NCBI GenBank assembly: GCA_018816735.1
Contig: JAHIVH010000070.1
Coordinates: 434,001 to 498,000, forward strand
Reading direction: 5' to 3'
Length of the DNA stretch: 64,000 bases
From: Pseudomonadota bacterium
GTDB taxonomy: Bacteria; Desulfobacterota; Desulfobacteria; Desulfobacterales; JAHIVH01
The notes beneath the pieces were generated by a model. It saw nothing but the letters and a program-made list of their open reading frames with translations, was not told where the DNA came from and did not search any database. Position 1 is the first letter of the stretch. Each line of letters begins with the position of its first letter. The position numbers and the translations under genes were made by a program. Below are positions 16,869 to 26,366 of this stretch, in pieces.

Positions 16869-17039
16869 ATGACAGAAGCAGCCATTATAATTACCATCAC
16901 CGGTGCAGCGTTTGTTTATCTGGCGGGTTTGCTTATAAAAACGGTCAGGCAGGATTCCCAATGCGGTTCCTGCGGCAACTGTTCGATGGAAAAAGCAGGT
17001 TGTGAAAAAGCATGCGATGATGACAAATCAATCTCGTAA
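16869..17039 (+). CDS. FeoB-associated Cys-rich membrane protein
   Basis: A 56-residue protein with one N-terminal membrane helix (ITITGAAFVYLAGLLI) and a cytoplasmic Cys-rich tail with CGSCGNC and two more Cys. This is the layout of the small FeoB-associated proteins often encoded behind feoB and thought to help Fe2+ transfer or FeoB assembly. The ATG follows an AAGG site. The last 12 bases overlap the end of the convergent gene on the other strand. Confidence 0.8.
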   Translation: MTEAAIIITITGAAFVYLAGLLIKTVRQDSQCGSCGNCSMEKAGCEKACDDDKSIS

Positions 17040-17552
17040 TGGATGGCTTTCATCTCTCATGGATACGGGGGGAGAGAGGATTTCAGACCATACAACCGCT
17101 TTTTTTAAATCTGTCATCTGGTTGATATTTGATCTTTGGAAGCGCTTTTTTTTACCGGGCCGTTCTGTTTTCTCTGATTCTTGTTTCCGGATGTCTGTCA
17201 GTTTCCAGAGTTCTTCTTTTGAAGATAGGGCGGATTCGGCTTTTTCAAGCGATGGGGCTGTCGGTCTGACCGGCGGTTTATCGTCTTCTTTTTTTTCCAT
17301 CGGCAGCGGCATTTTTTTTCCGGTTAGTATCTGATCCCATCCTGGTGTCCGTTTAGCGGCTGTGTCTGTCTGCTGCCGGGCTTTTTCCATTTCCGTTTTG
17401 ATTTTGTCAGCCACGTCTTTCAGTTTATCCTGCCAGGAGGCTTTCTTATTGGGTTGTGCATCCGGCTTTGATTTGGTGGCCGCTTCAGATACTTTTTTAA
17501 GGACCGTCCGTATCTGCCAGAGAATGATGAGAAAAATGATCAGCTTGGTCAT
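17028..17552 (-). CDS. Hypothetical protein with N-terminal hydrophobic segment, last gene of the nfeD-floA cluster
   Basis: A 174-residue protein beginning with a short hydrophobic helix (MTKLIIFLIILWQI), then a highly charged Lys/Glu-rich region predicted to be helical or disordered (KASWQDKLKDVADKIKTEMEKARQQ), a proline-rich part and a basic patch (RPGKKKRFQR). No known domain was recognised. It starts six bases after the floA stop, so it is co-transcribed with floA and both nfeD genes and may be an accessory of the flotillin complex. Its 3' end overlaps the convergent Feo gene. Confidence 0.6.
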   Translation of the reverse strand: MTKLIIFLIILWQIRTVLKKVSEAATKSKPDAQPNKKASWQDKLKDVADKIKTEMEKARQQTDTAAKRTPGWDQILTGKKMPLPMEKKEDDKPPVRPTAPSLEKAESALSSKEELWKLTDIRKQESEKTERPGKKKRFQRSNINQMTDLKKAVVWSEILSPPVSMRDESHPLRD

Positions 17553-17558
17553 GACATC

Positions 17559-18533
17559 CTATTCCTTTTTCTCCGTGTCCGGCTTTCCAATGGTTTCACG
17601 CATGGTGGTATCTGCAATGATATTTTTCATTTTATAGTAATCCATAATTCCCATTTTGCCGGTCCTGAAGGCGTCTGCCATGGCCAGAGGCACTTCTGCC
17701 TCGGCCTGCACGACCATTGCCCGCATGGATTCGACCTTGGCCCTCATTTCCTGTTCTACGGCCATGGCCATGGCTCGCCTTTCTTCTGCCTTGGCCTGGG
17801 CAATCTGTTTGTCTGCCTGCGCCCGATCGGTTTCAAGGTCAGCCCCGATATTTTTTCCCACATCCACATCTGCAATATCAATGGATAGAATTTCATAGGC
17901 CGTACCGGAATCGAGTCCTTTGGCCAACACGGTTTTCGAAATCCGGTCCGGGTTTTCAAGAACGTCCTTATGGGAATTGGATGATCCGATGGTGGATACA
18001 ATGCCTTCCCCCACACGCGCAAGAACCGTTTCTTTTCCGGCGCCGCCGACCAGCCTGTCCAGGTTGGCCCGAACCGTTACGCGGGCCAGGGCTTTTAACT
18101 GAATACCGTCTTTGGCCACAGCAGAGATTAACGGGGTTTCAATCACATTGGGGTTGACGCTCATCTGGACGGCTTCAAGTACGTTTCGGCCGGCAAGATC
18201 AATGGCAGCCGCCCGGTTGAATTCCAGACTGATGTTTGCCTTGTCAGCGGCAATCAGGGCTTTTACGACTCTGGATACATTGCCGCCTGCCAGATAGTGG
18301 GATTCAAAACTGTCTGTAGAGATGTCTATCCCTGCTTTTACAGCCATGATTTTGGATTCAACGATCAGTTTGGCCGGGATTTTTCGAAACCGCATGAAGA
18401 TGATATTGAAAAGGCCGACGTGCGCGCCAGATACGAGTGCCTGCAGCCAAAGGGACAGATAGGACCCGATTAAATATAAAAGAATGAGAAAAACAATACC
18501 GATAGCGACTGGGATAATAAGTTGAAAAGGCAT
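17559..18533 (-). CDS. floA: Flotillin-like protein FloA
   Basis: A 324-residue membrane scaffold protein. The N-terminal hydrophobic segment (residues about 5-28) anchors it, followed by a second hydrophobic loop, the SPFH/PHB region and the characteristic Ala/Glu-rich helix ([25 protein letters not shown]). The run of FloA motifs ([42 protein letters not shown]) is clear. FloA forms membrane microdomains and affects secretion and lipid order. The ATG at 18533 has AAGGAGG ten bases upstream; an earlier TTG touches the ribosome site and is unlikely. It sits with two nfeD genes, its usual partners. Confidence 0.92.
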   Translation of the reverse strand: MPFQLIIPVAIGIVFLILLYLIGSYLSLWLQALVSGAHVGLFNIIFMRFRKIPAKLIVESKIMAVKAGIDISTDSFESHYLAGGNVSRVVKALIAADKANISLEFNRAAAIDLAGRNVLEAVQMSVNPNVIETPLISAVAKDGIQLKALARVTVRANLDRLVGGAGKETVLARVGEGIVSTIGSSNSHKDVLENPDRISKTVLAKGLDSGTAYEILSIDIADVDVGKNIGADLETDRAQADKQIAQAKAEERRAMAMAVEQEMRAKVESMRAMVVQAEAEVPLAMADAFRTGKMGIMDYYKMKNIIADTTMRETIGKPDTEKKE

Positions 18534-18602
18534 GGTTATCAATCCTCCTTATCGTGTGTTAAAAGAGAGGGAAAAAATACGATTTTGTTTATGTTGTTCG
18601 GT

Positions 18603-19091
18603 TTATGCGTTTTCTTTTTTTTGAACGATGATCTGGTTTCCGGTAACGGTAAAAACCGTAATAGGTGAATTTTTTTCAAGATACTCTCCACGGGTAACCA
18701 CGTCAACTCTTTTTCCGTTTATCAGGGCAATGCCTGAAGGGCGAAGGTCGGTCATGGCTGTTCCTTCAAGACCGATGTAGAATTCAAGTTCAGATGACTG
18801 GACAGTAACCCCATTTTTGCTGGATAATTTTGTTTGAAGTGTGGCTGGTGATTTGGCCAAAAGTTTCAGGCCAAGAAGGATGGTCACCGGTATCAGAATG
18901 GCATCCATACCAAGGAACAGAAATCCGGCAGATGAGGATACGTGCTGGAAAACGAGGTAAAGGGAGTACCCAAAGATACCCAGAGAAAGGATGGCAAGAA
19001 TCCCGCCTGAAGGAATGATAATCTCAGCGATGACCACAACAACACCGGCTAACTGCAGCAATACAGGTATAAAAAAGACAGAGACATTCAT
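18603..19091 (-). CDS. NfeD family protein, short form
   Basis: A 162-residue membrane protein with three or four helices in the first 80 residues and a C-terminal OB-fold domain (EFYIGLEGTAMTDLRPSGIALINGKRVDVVTRGEYLEKNSPITV), the NfeD signature. It lacks the protease domain. It overlaps the longer nfeD gene by 4 bases and precedes floA. These proteins interact with flotillins/stomatins in membrane quality control. Confidence 0.85.
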   Translation of the reverse strand: MNVSVFFIPVLLQLAGVVVVIAEIIIPSGGILAILSLGIFGYSLYLVFQHVSSSAGFLFLGMDAILIPVTILLGLKLLAKSPATLQTKLSSKNGVTVQSSELEFYIGLEGTAMTDLRPSGIALINGKRVDVVTRGEYLEKNSPITVFTVTGNQIIVQKKENA

Positions 19092-20569
19092 ACGGTTTTC
19101 CTTGATACAATAATTTTATTTCCGGATATTTTTGAAATGGCCACAGGTGTGCCTTTTTCAATAAAGTCGCCTTCAGTAATGGCGTCAAATGTGTTTTGAC
19201 CGATTTTGATTTTTCCAGAGGGCCTCAAGGGAGTCAGGGCTATGCCCTGATCACCGGAAGATGCGCCAAAGGACTCAATGGAGTCTGCCCGTGAATGCTT
19301 AAGTGTTTTTGAAAGATATGGCCCTTTGGTGGCAAAGGGAAGGTTTGGAAACACATATCGCAATACGGTAAGGGCAATAAAAAAAGCGAGTAAAAACGAG
19401 CCCAGCACCTGTGACAGGTTTTTGACAAGCAAATCCATCTCCCAGGGAAACGACGGATCGGGAATCACAAAATCCTGAAGGGACAGGACCATACCCATGG
19501 TGACAAAAAGGATACCGGTAATGCCTGCTATCCCAAAACCGGGCAGGACGAAAACTTCAATGCCGATAAGCAGGATTCCCAGAAGAATGACCAGTAGCTC
19601 GGTGTAATTCGCAAGGCCGACCAGATATTGGCTGCCAAACGCCAGCCCCAGGCAGAGAATGCCGATGATTCCGGGAAACCCAAAACCCGGCGCCTTCAAT
19701 TCCGTGTATAAAGCGGCAAGGCCGACCATCATAAGAATGGGAGTGATTCTGACGAGGAATCGAACCAGTCTTTCAGACCAGTTCTCATCATTTCGGATGA
19801 GCGGATAGTTTTGTAGATTCATCCTTTCTATCATTTGGTCTAAGCTGTCCACGCTCATCCTGGCAAATCCCAGTTCAACTGTTTCCTCATCGTGCATGGT
19901 CAAAAGTTCACCTTTTGCCACCACTGTTTTTTTGGAAATAAAGCTGTCCTTTTTATCCTGGGGAAGTTCCTCATATTCCCTGGCATCCATGAAAAGGGTT
20001 TCTTTATCTGTCCTAAGCTGATAAACCTCGATTTCAGAGCTGACCATGGCCTCAGCCAGGGTTTCGTTGTATCCGTTTCGTTTGGCAAGCGCTCTGAATT
20101 TGGCGCGAAGGGGAGACTGGAACTTTTCTCCGAGCATGGTTGCGCCTTCATTGGAATAGGCAATCGGCGCGCAATCGCCTATCGTCGTATTTTTTTTCAT
20201 GACGATTTCATTGCAGGCAAGGGCAATCAGCGCTCCTGCTGAAATGGCTTTTGTTTTGACAAATGCGATGGTTTTTCCCTTTGGAATGTCCAGGATGAAT
20301 TCCACGATCTGGAGGGCGGAGTCAACCCTGCCGCCAAATGTATCCATTTCGAGGATACAGATGTCCTCAGGTGTTTTTGATGCATCCTCAAGGGCTCTTT
20401 TTATAAATGCCGCCATACCGGGTTCCACATCTCCTGATACCGGAATCACATGGATGCGGCCCTGGGATTCCGAGGATGCGTTTATCGAAAAAAAGATAGA
20501 CATGACGCAGATAATCGGCAAAAAGAAAAATCGCACCTTGATATGTCGGGTCAGCAAATGTGTCATCAT
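19088..20569 (-). CDS. NfeD family membrane serine protease, long form
   Basis: A 493-residue protein. A signal/anchor helix (residues about 12-32) is followed by a ClpP-like protease domain (about 36-240). The probable catalytic Ser is in KTKAISAGALIALA, and the conserved glycine-rich LEMDTFGGRVDSA strand is present; members of this group use a Ser-Lys dyad. Four membrane helices cover about 265-405. A C-terminal NfeD OB domain ends with GTPVAISKISGNKIIV. Homologues cleave stomatin-like proteins at the membrane. It is the first gene of the nfeD-nfeD-floA-hypothetical unit. Confidence 0.88.
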   Translation of the reverse strand: MMTHLLTRHIKVRFFFLPIICVMSIFFSINASSESQGRIHVIPVSGDVEPGMAAFIKRALEDASKTPEDICILEMDTFGGRVDSALQIVEFILDIPKGKTIAFVKTKAISAGALIALACNEIVMKKNTTIGDCAPIAYSNEGATMLGEKFQSPLRAKFRALAKRNGYNETLAEAMVSSEIEVYQLRTDKETLFMDAREYEELPQDKKDSFISKKTVVAKGELLTMHDEETVELGFARMSVDSLDQMIERMNLQNYPLIRNDENWSERLVRFLVRITPILMMVGLAALYTELKAPGFGFPGIIGILCLGLAFGSQYLVGLANYTELLVILLGILLIGIEVFVLPGFGIAGITGILFVTMGMVLSLQDFVIPDPSFPWEMDLLVKNLSQVLGSFLLAFFIALTVLRYVFPNLPFATKGPYLSKTLKHSRADSIESFGASSGDQGIALTPLRPSGKIKIGQNTFDAITEGDFIEKGTPVAISKISGNKIIVSRKTV

Positions 20570-20756
20570 ATGTCTTCCGATAAAAAGTGAAGGTGATATG
20601 CTTGGCCGGCCAGGAGAATCATCCGGCTATGAATCATTCAGCTAAAAGATTTTATGTGCTGCTTGTATATGGGAGGGTTATATATAAAAAATCCTGCTGT
20701 GGCAAGATTGTTTCATTATAACTGACGTATTTTTCTTGATAATAATGGAGGTGGTT

Positions 20757-21545
20757 TTGGAAAATATCATCAATCATGTTCATGTGAACGTTCCGTTTAC
20801 CATGCTTTTGGAGTCATATCTCGACATTTTTCTGGACTACAAGTTGAATCCGGAAATCGGGCTCGATTACCCGGCACTGACCGGTTTTTCCATTGACGAT
20901 TTTAAAAGGGTTGCGCAAAAGTTTCAAGAACGGAACCTGAAGATAACCTTTCACGGGCCGTTTATGGATATTTCACCGGGTTCAAGAGATAAAGACATCA
21001 GGGCTGTCGCCAAAAAAAGATTCGAACAGATGCTTGAACTGGTTCCGGTTTTCAATCCGGTCACCGTGGTGTGCCATGCCGGATACGACAGGCGGCATTT
21101 TTCATGGTACAGGGAAGACTGGCTTGCCAACAGCATTGACATGTGGACCTGGCTATCAGGGCGTTTGAGTGATGAAGGCAGCCGTCTCATGCTGGAGAAT
21201 GTATATGAGGATGGCCCGGAAGATATTCAGGTGGTGTTTGAATCCCTGGCCGCCCATGATGTGGGGTTTTGTTTTGATATCGGCCATCAGGCTGCTTTTG
21301 GAAAAGCATCTGTTTCGTCATGGCTGAATACCCTTGGCCAATATCTGGGCCAGCTGCATCTTCATGATAATTGTGGTGACTGGGATGATCATGTGGCTAT
21401 CGGGCAGGGAACAATCAACTATCAACCGCTTTGGGATCATCTGTTGACCATGAAAGATCGGTTGCCGGTTATCACACTTGAGCCCCATGAGGAAAAAGAT
21501 CTCTGGCCAAGCATCGTCGAGCTGGAAAAATTAAAGTTGTTCTAG
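20757..21545 (+). CDS. Sugar phosphate isomerase/epimerase-like TIM barrel (AP endonuclease 2 superfamily)
   Basis: A 262-residue (beta/alpha)8 protein of the xylose-isomerase-like/AP endonuclease 2 superfamily. Metal-site patterns are present: KITFHGPF (His), VVCHAGYD (His), RLMLENVYE (Glu), GFCFDIGHQ (Asp/His), QLHLHDNCGDWDDH (His/Asp) and VITLEPHE (Glu). No specific substrate can be assigned. A TTG start at 20757, five bases after GGAGG, is preferred because an ATG four codons earlier contains that ribosome site and has none of its own. It is transcribed alone, between the nfeD cluster and the dsr operon. Confidence 0.7.
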   Translation: MENIINHVHVNVPFTMLLESYLDIFLDYKLNPEIGLDYPALTGFSIDDFKRVAQKFQERNLKITFHGPFMDISPGSRDKDIRAVAKKRFEQMLELVPVFNPVTVVCHAGYDRRHFSWYREDWLANSIDMWTWLSGRLSDEGSRLMLENVYEDGPEDIQVVFESLAAHDVGFCFDIGHQAAFGKASVSSWLNTLGQYLGQLHLHDNCGDWDDHVAIGQGTINYQPLWDHLLTMKDRLPVITLEPHEEKDLWPSIVELEKLKLF

Positions 21546-21828
21546 TTTTTTACCGAGAGGTTTTCAGACATGTTCATGCACTGTCAATTCAGGGGGAGTC
21601 GCCGCTTTTTAAAAATAATTCGACCTTTTTAAAATCAGATACCGGTGTTGATTTTTGGATTATTCTTGACAACATATGAACGAAATGATTAAACAAGTCT
21701 TTTTAATTGGGGGGGCAGAGATCTGTTTAAGCGTGTAAAATTAAACATGATTCTTGATTACTTGATGTCAGGTGACACAACTGGGCGTTTCCATGCTGAA
21801 ACGATTGAGATACGTGGCGTGAGAGAAA

Positions 21829-22410
21829 ATGGGCTTTAGAAAGCACCTTGAAAAATATCGACCCGGAATTATAGATAACTGGTTTAAGTCCATTGTTGCC
21901 ACTTACCCGCCTGAAGCTAAAAAATTATTTTCCAATCAGAGTGATTCGTTTAACAATCCTGTTGGCAGCACCACGTTGAAAAGTCTTGAAAATGTGTTTG
22001 ACGCCCTTTTAAATGAAATGGCTGCAGCGGAAATAAAGAAACGCCTCGACCCGGTGATCAGAATCAGGGCGGTTCAGGAGTTTACGCCAACCCAGGCTCT
22101 TTATTTCATCCTGGATCTGAAAAGAGTGGTCAGGGATGTCCTGAAAAAAGAGCTTAAAGCAAAAGATCATGAGATTCAGAAAGGTCTTCAGGCATTTGAA
22201 TCACAGATAGATATCCTTTTGTTTACAGGGTTTGAGATTTATATGGGGTGTCGGGAACAGATTTACAGCTACAAGGCGAACCATGTGAAAGACCGGACAC
22301 TGAGGCTTCTTAAGAAAGCAAATTTATTGTGTGAAGTTCCTGAAGTAGGAACCGAAATAATTCCACACAATGTTTATAAGAATGGTGGTTTTGACGATAC
22401 AAAAACTTGA
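21829..22410 (+). CDS. RsbRD N-terminal-domain protein preceding dsrMKJOP
   Basis: A 193-residue, mostly helical soluble protein. The pattern (YRPGIIDNWFKSIVATYP, then FTPTQALYFILDLKRVVRDVL) matches the globin-like sensor domain found at the N-terminus of RsbRD co-antagonists of stressosomes. Here it is not fused to a STAS domain. A gene of this type next to dsrM occurs in other sulfate reducers as well. It starts 156 bases before dsrM in the same direction and may be its regulator or share its transcript. Whether it binds haem or another ligand cannot be seen. Confidence 0.65.
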   Translation: MGFRKHLEKYRPGIIDNWFKSIVATYPPEAKKLFSNQSDSFNNPVGSTTLKSLENVFDALLNEMAAAEIKKRLDPVIRIRAVQEFTPTQALYFILDLKRVVRDVLKKELKAKDHEIQKGLQAFESQIDILLFTGFEIYMGCREQIYSYKANHVKDRTLRLLKKANLLCEVPEVGTEIIPHNVYKNGGFDDTKT

Positions 22411-22566
22411 AAATGGGGGTGTGACAACCGTTTTGATGAGGGGTCATGACATGCTGAACGGAACTTCCCGGACTTCGTTTGCATGAGCATGATCACGGCT
22501 TGAAAAGTGTTGTCAGGGGTTTTTGTGTCTGAGAGGCCGGTTTAGATTAAAAAGTGAGGTGAGGTA

Positions 22567-23565
22567 ATGAATGTACATTATATTTCCGCTTTATTAGCGG
22601 TTGTCGTTCTAGGATTTTTGGCCTATTTGGGCACGGAAGTCCTGGGGCTGCAGTCCCTATTCGGGATTTTCATACCTTATCTGGCCGTGTGTGTTTTTAT
22701 AGTAGGGGCTATCATGAAAGTGATGAACTGGGCAAAGTCACCTGTCCCTTTTCGAATCCCCACCACATGCGGTCAGGGAAAATCCCTGGATTGGATCGCG
22801 CAGAACAAGATCGACAATCCATCTTCAACTGTGGGTGTTGTTGTAAGGATGTTTTTTGAGGTCTTGCTGTTCAGATCCTTGTTCAGAAACACAAAGGCCG
22901 GGATTAAGGAAGGAAAAATTACCTATGAATGGGAAATTTTTCTTTGGGTAGGCGCGTTAGCGTTTCATTATTCGTTTCTTACGGTTCTTGTAAGGCACAT
23001 GCGTTTTTTTCTTGAGCCGGTTCCGTACTGCATCAAGATTGTAGAAACCCTGGACGGATTTTTCCAAGTAGGTTTGCCAGGCGTTCTTCTCTCTGGTGTG
23101 GTTCTTCTGGCTGCGGTGTTGTTTCTTCTTGCCCGAAGGGTTGTCATGCCTCAGATCAGCTATATTTCCCTGATGGCAGACTACTTTCCGCTGTTTTTGA
23201 TTATCGGTATTGCCGGTACCGGCCTCTATATGCGATATTTTGCCCGCGTGGATGTTGTGGCCATAAAAGAACTTACAATGGGACTTGTGACGTTTAAGGC
23301 ATCTGTCCCGGCTGGTGTGAACAGCATTGTCTTTGTTCACCTGTTTTTTGTAAGTGTCCTTTTTGCCTATTTCCCGTTCAGCAAACTGATGCATGCAGGG
23401 GGTATTTTCTTAAGTCCCACCCGAAACATGGCAAGCAACAACAGAATGGTAAGACACGTTAACCCATGGAATCCGGAACTGAAATTTCATACCTATGCGG
23501 CATATGAGGATGATTTCAGGGAAAAAATGATTGAGGCTGGATTGCCAGTGGACAAGGAGGCGTAA
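22567..23565 (+). CDS. dsrM: DsrM, membrane cytochrome b subunit of the DsrMKJOP complex
   Basis: A 332-residue inner-membrane protein with about six helices, related to NarI. It contains the His-bearing helices expected for two haems b (LAFHYSFLTVLVRHMRFF, FVHLFFVSVLFAYFPFSKLMHAGG). It passes electrons between the menaquinone pool and DsrK. It begins the dsrMKJOP operon and has AGTGAGGTGAGGTA as a ribosome site. The next gene starts two bases after its stop. Confidence 0.93.
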   Translation: MNVHYISALLAVVVLGFLAYLGTEVLGLQSLFGIFIPYLAVCVFIVGAIMKVMNWAKSPVPFRIPTTCGQGKSLDWIAQNKIDNPSSTVGVVVRMFFEVLLFRSLFRNTKAGIKEGKITYEWEIFLWVGALAFHYSFLTVLVRHMRFFLEPVPYCIKIVETLDGFFQVGLPGVLLSGVVLLAAVLFLLARRVVMPQISYISLMADYFPLFLIIGIAGTGLYMRYFARVDVVAIKELTMGLVTFKASVPAGVNSIVFVHLFFVSVLFAYFPFSKLMHAGGIFLSPTRNMASNNRMVRHVNPWNPELKFHTYAAYEDDFREKMIEAGLPVDKEA

Positions 23566-23567
23566 TC

Positions 23568-25181
23568 GTGGATATTAAACCCGAAGAAATGATCAACATT
23601 GATAACAAGCCTCCTCAGAAAAGCTGGATGGATGTTCGGCCTGATTTATCAAAGGGGAGATACTGTTACCCTTCACAACCGAAAGCTCTTGAATACCTTG
23701 GCATGCCGAATCCAAGAGAATGGTCTCCGGCAGATGATGACTGGAAACTGCCTCCCAACTGGCAGGAAATCATTCATGAGGGATTCAAGGAACGGCTTGG
23801 AAAGTATCGTTCCCTCAAGGTGTTCATGGATACATGTGTCAGATGTGGCGCCTGTGCAGATAAGTGCCATTTTTTCATTGGCACCGGCGATCCCAAGAAC
23901 ATGCCGGTGCTTCGTGCGGAACTGTTAAGATCTGTTTACAGAAATGATTTTACCACCGCAGGAAAAATTCTTGGTAAACTGGCTGGTGCAAGAAAATTGA
24001 CCAAAGACGTTATCAAGGAATGGTTCTCCTATTTTTATCAGTGTACCGAGTGCCGGAGATGCTCTGTGTTCTGCCCTTACGGAATTGATACCGCAGAAAT
24101 CACCATGATGGCCAGAGAGCTTCTGCATCTTCTGGGCATCAGCATCCATTGGATCATGGACCCGGTATCCAATTGTACCCGAACCGGGAATCACCTGGGG
24201 ATTCAACCCCAGAATTTCAAGGAGATCATCGAGTTTTTCTGTGAGGATATTGAAGAAATCACCGGTGTGGCCATTGAGCCGTCTTTTAACAGAAAAGGGG
24301 CTGAGATCCTTTTTATTACGCCTTCAGGCGATGCGTTTGCCGATCCCGGAACCTATTCATTCATGGGGTATTTGATGCTTTTTGAGGCCATCGGCCTTGA
24401 CTATACATTAAGCACCTACGCATCAGAAGGGGGTAATTTCGGACTTTTCACCTCTTCGGATATGATGAAAAAACTGAACGCAAAGATGTATCACGAAGCC
24501 AGAAGGCTTGGCGTCAAGTTTATCATTGGCGGTGAGTGCGGGCATATGTGGCGCGTGCTTCATCAATATATGGATACCATGAACGGCCCGGCTGATTTTC
24601 TGGAAGTTCCCAAATCACCGATCACAGGGACGGTTTTCGAAAATGCGAAATCCACCAAGATGATTCATATTGCCGAGTTTACGGCAGACCTGATCAAACA
24701 TAACAAGCTGAAGTTAGACCCCAGCAGAAACGATCATTTAAAAGTCACATTCCATGATTCATGTAACCCGTCACGGGCCATGGGGCTTTTGGATGAGCCA
24801 AGATATGTGCTCCAGAATGTATGTAATTATTTTTACGAAATGCCGCCCAATACAATCCGGGAAAACACATTCTGCTGTGGCAGTGGATCAGGCCTGAATA
24901 CGGAAGAAATTATGGAGTTGCGTTTACGAGGCGGCCTTCCCCGTGCAAATGCAGTTAAGCATGTCCATGAAAAATATGGGGTTAATATGCTTGCCTGTGT
25001 GTGTGCGATTGACAGAGCGGTGCTTCCCCCATTGATGGATTACTGGGTGCCTGGTGTTGGGGTAACCGGACTTCATGAGCTGGTTGGAAATGCGCTTATT
25101 CTGGATGGTGAAGGTGAAAGAACAATGAATCTTCGAATGGAAGATTTACCTGGAGCGGAGGGCGACGACGATGACGAATGA
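23568..25181 (+). CDS. dsrK: DsrK, HdrD-like iron-sulfur catalytic subunit
   Basis: A 537-residue cytoplasmic-face protein. Two [4Fe-4S] motifs are visible (Cys90/93/96/100 and Cys159/162/165/169). Two CCG-type motifs follow near the C-terminus (HDSCNPSRAMG and FCCGSGSG, with CVCAID further on), which bind the special [4Fe-4S] cluster of heterodisulfide reductases. The accepted role is reduction of the DsrC trisulfide made by sulfite reductase DsrAB. The start is GTG, six bases after AAGGAGG. Its end overlaps dsrJ by 11 bases. dsrAB and dsrC are not in this window. Confidence 0.95.
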   Translation: MDIKPEEMINIDNKPPQKSWMDVRPDLSKGRYCYPSQPKALEYLGMPNPREWSPADDDWKLPPNWQEIIHEGFKERLGKYRSLKVFMDTCVRCGACADKCHFFIGTGDPKNMPVLRAELLRSVYRNDFTTAGKILGKLAGARKLTKDVIKEWFSYFYQCTECRRCSVFCPYGIDTAEITMMARELLHLLGISIHWIMDPVSNCTRTGNHLGIQPQNFKEIIEFFCEDIEEITGVAIEPSFNRKGAEILFITPSGDAFADPGTYSFMGYLMLFEAIGLDYTLSTYASEGGNFGLFTSSDMMKKLNAKMYHEARRLGVKFIIGGECGHMWRVLHQYMDTMNGPADFLEVPKSPITGTVFENAKSTKMIHIAEFTADLIKHNKLKLDPSRNDHLKVTFHDSCNPSRAMGLLDEPRYVLQNVCNYFYEMPPNTIRENTFCCGSGSGLNTEEIMELRLRGGLPRANAVKHVHEKYGVNMLACVCAIDRAVLPPLMDYWVPGVGVTGLHELVGNALILDGEGERTMNLRMEDLPGAEGDDDDE

Positions 25182-25557
25182 TAAACCGAAAATCATCGCC
25201 GGTTTGGTTATTTTTGTGATTCTTGTTACTTGCCCGATGTGGATCAATATGGGGAAAAACAAGCCGGCACCAAAACTGGAGATGGCCGCGGAGGCCCAGG
25301 CAAAAGGGTATTGCGTTCTGCCAAAAGCGGATATGAAGGAAAAGCATATGCAGATTCTCGATGGCTGGAGAAATTCAGTGGTACGTAGCGGTCAGCGAGT
25401 CTATGTAAACGATCAAGGCAAGCGGTTTGACATGAGTCTTTCAAACACTTGCCTGGAATGTCACACAAATAAAGCAGAGTTTTGTGACAAATGCCACGTT
25501 TATGCTTCTGTTAACCCATACTGCTGGGATTGCCACGTGAATCCAAAGGAGAAATAG
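25171..25557 (+). CDS. dsrJ: DsrJ, triheme cytochrome c subunit
   Basis: A 128-residue periplasmic cytochrome anchored by an uncleaved N-terminal helix (residues about 7-27). Three CxxCH haem sites are crowded at the C-terminus: CLECH 94-98, CDKCH 105-109 and CWDCH 118-122. Cys48 (GYCVLPKADM) matches the position of the conserved cysteine that gives one haem its rare His/Cys ligation in DsrJ. It overlaps dsrK and is two bases from dsrO. Confidence 0.94.
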   Translation: MTNDKPKIIAGLVIFVILVTCPMWINMGKNKPAPKLEMAAEAQAKGYCVLPKADMKEKHMQILDGWRNSVVRSGQRVYVNDQGKRFDMSLSNTCLECHTNKAEFCDKCHVYASVNPYCWDCHVNPKEK

Positions 25558-25559
25558 CA

Positions 25560-26366
25560 ATGGAAGAAAACAGAAGAAAATTTTTGAAAGTTGCCGGTGC
25601 TTCAGCAGTGGGCCTTTCTGTGGCCCCGGTCATGAAAGCCCATGCCATAGGTGAGTATTTTATGCCGGCTTCCCAGACCGGGAAACATGAAAATGCCCTT
25701 ATCGGAAAACACTGGGCCATGGTCATTGATATCAGCAAACTGACGGAAGATATCAATGAAAAAATAACGGAGGCATGCCATAGCGCCCATAATGTTCCGG
25801 AACTTGAGAACAAGAAGCATGAAATCAAGTGGATATGGGAAGAGCATTTCGAGCATGCGTTTACCGATCAAAGGAACAGTTATATCCCGGATTCGGCCAA
25901 ACATTCACCGGTGCTTGTACTTTGTAATCACTGTGTGAATCCGCCTTGCGTTAAAGCGTGCCCGACCAAGGCCACGTTTAAACGGGATGATGGCATTGTG
26001 CTCATGGATTTTCACAGATGTATCGGATGCCGTTTTTGTATGGCAGCCTGCCCATACGGATCCAGAAGTTTTAATCTGGAGGATCCCCGAAACGGACTTG
26101 AGGACAGAAAACCAAAGAATCCACAATTCCCCACACGTATGAAAGGTGTTGTTGAAAAATGTAATTTCTGCGCGGAAAGACTGGCCGTTGGCCAAATGCC
26201 TTTATGTGCCGAAGTGTCTGAAGGGGCCATTGTTTTCGGTGATCTTGAGGACCCGGAATCAGAAGTCAGGTCAATTCTTGCCAAAAGCTTTACCATCAGA
26301 AGAAAGCCTGCGCTTGGCACGGAACCTTCGGTTTATTATATCGTAGGAGGTGGCGACCATGCTTGA
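25560..26366 (+). CDS. dsrO: DsrO, periplasmic ferredoxin-like iron-sulfur subunit
   Basis: A 268-residue protein with a Tat signal peptide (NRRKFLKVAGASAVGLSVAP), exported folded to the periplasm. Several four-Cys [4Fe-4S] motifs follow: CNHCVNPPCVKACPTKAT, CIGCRFCMAACPYGSR and CNFCAERLAVG. It is of the NrfC/HybA type and pairs with DsrP. The ATG at 25560 is chosen because AAAGGAGAAATAGCA precedes it; the longer frame would bury the signal peptide. The 3' end overlaps dsrP by 8 bases. Confidence 0.94.
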   Translation: MEENRRKFLKVAGASAVGLSVAPVMKAHAIGEYFMPASQTGKHENALIGKHWAMVIDISKLTEDINEKITEACHSAHNVPELENKKHEIKWIWEEHFEHAFTDQRNSYIPDSAKHSPVLVLCNHCVNPPCVKACPTKATFKRDDGIVLMDFHRCIGCRFCMAACPYGSRSFNLEDPRNGLEDRKPKNPQFPTRMKGVVEKCNFCAERLAVGQMPLCAEVSEGAIVFGDLEDPESEVRSILAKSFTIRRKPALGTEPSVYYIVGGGDHA

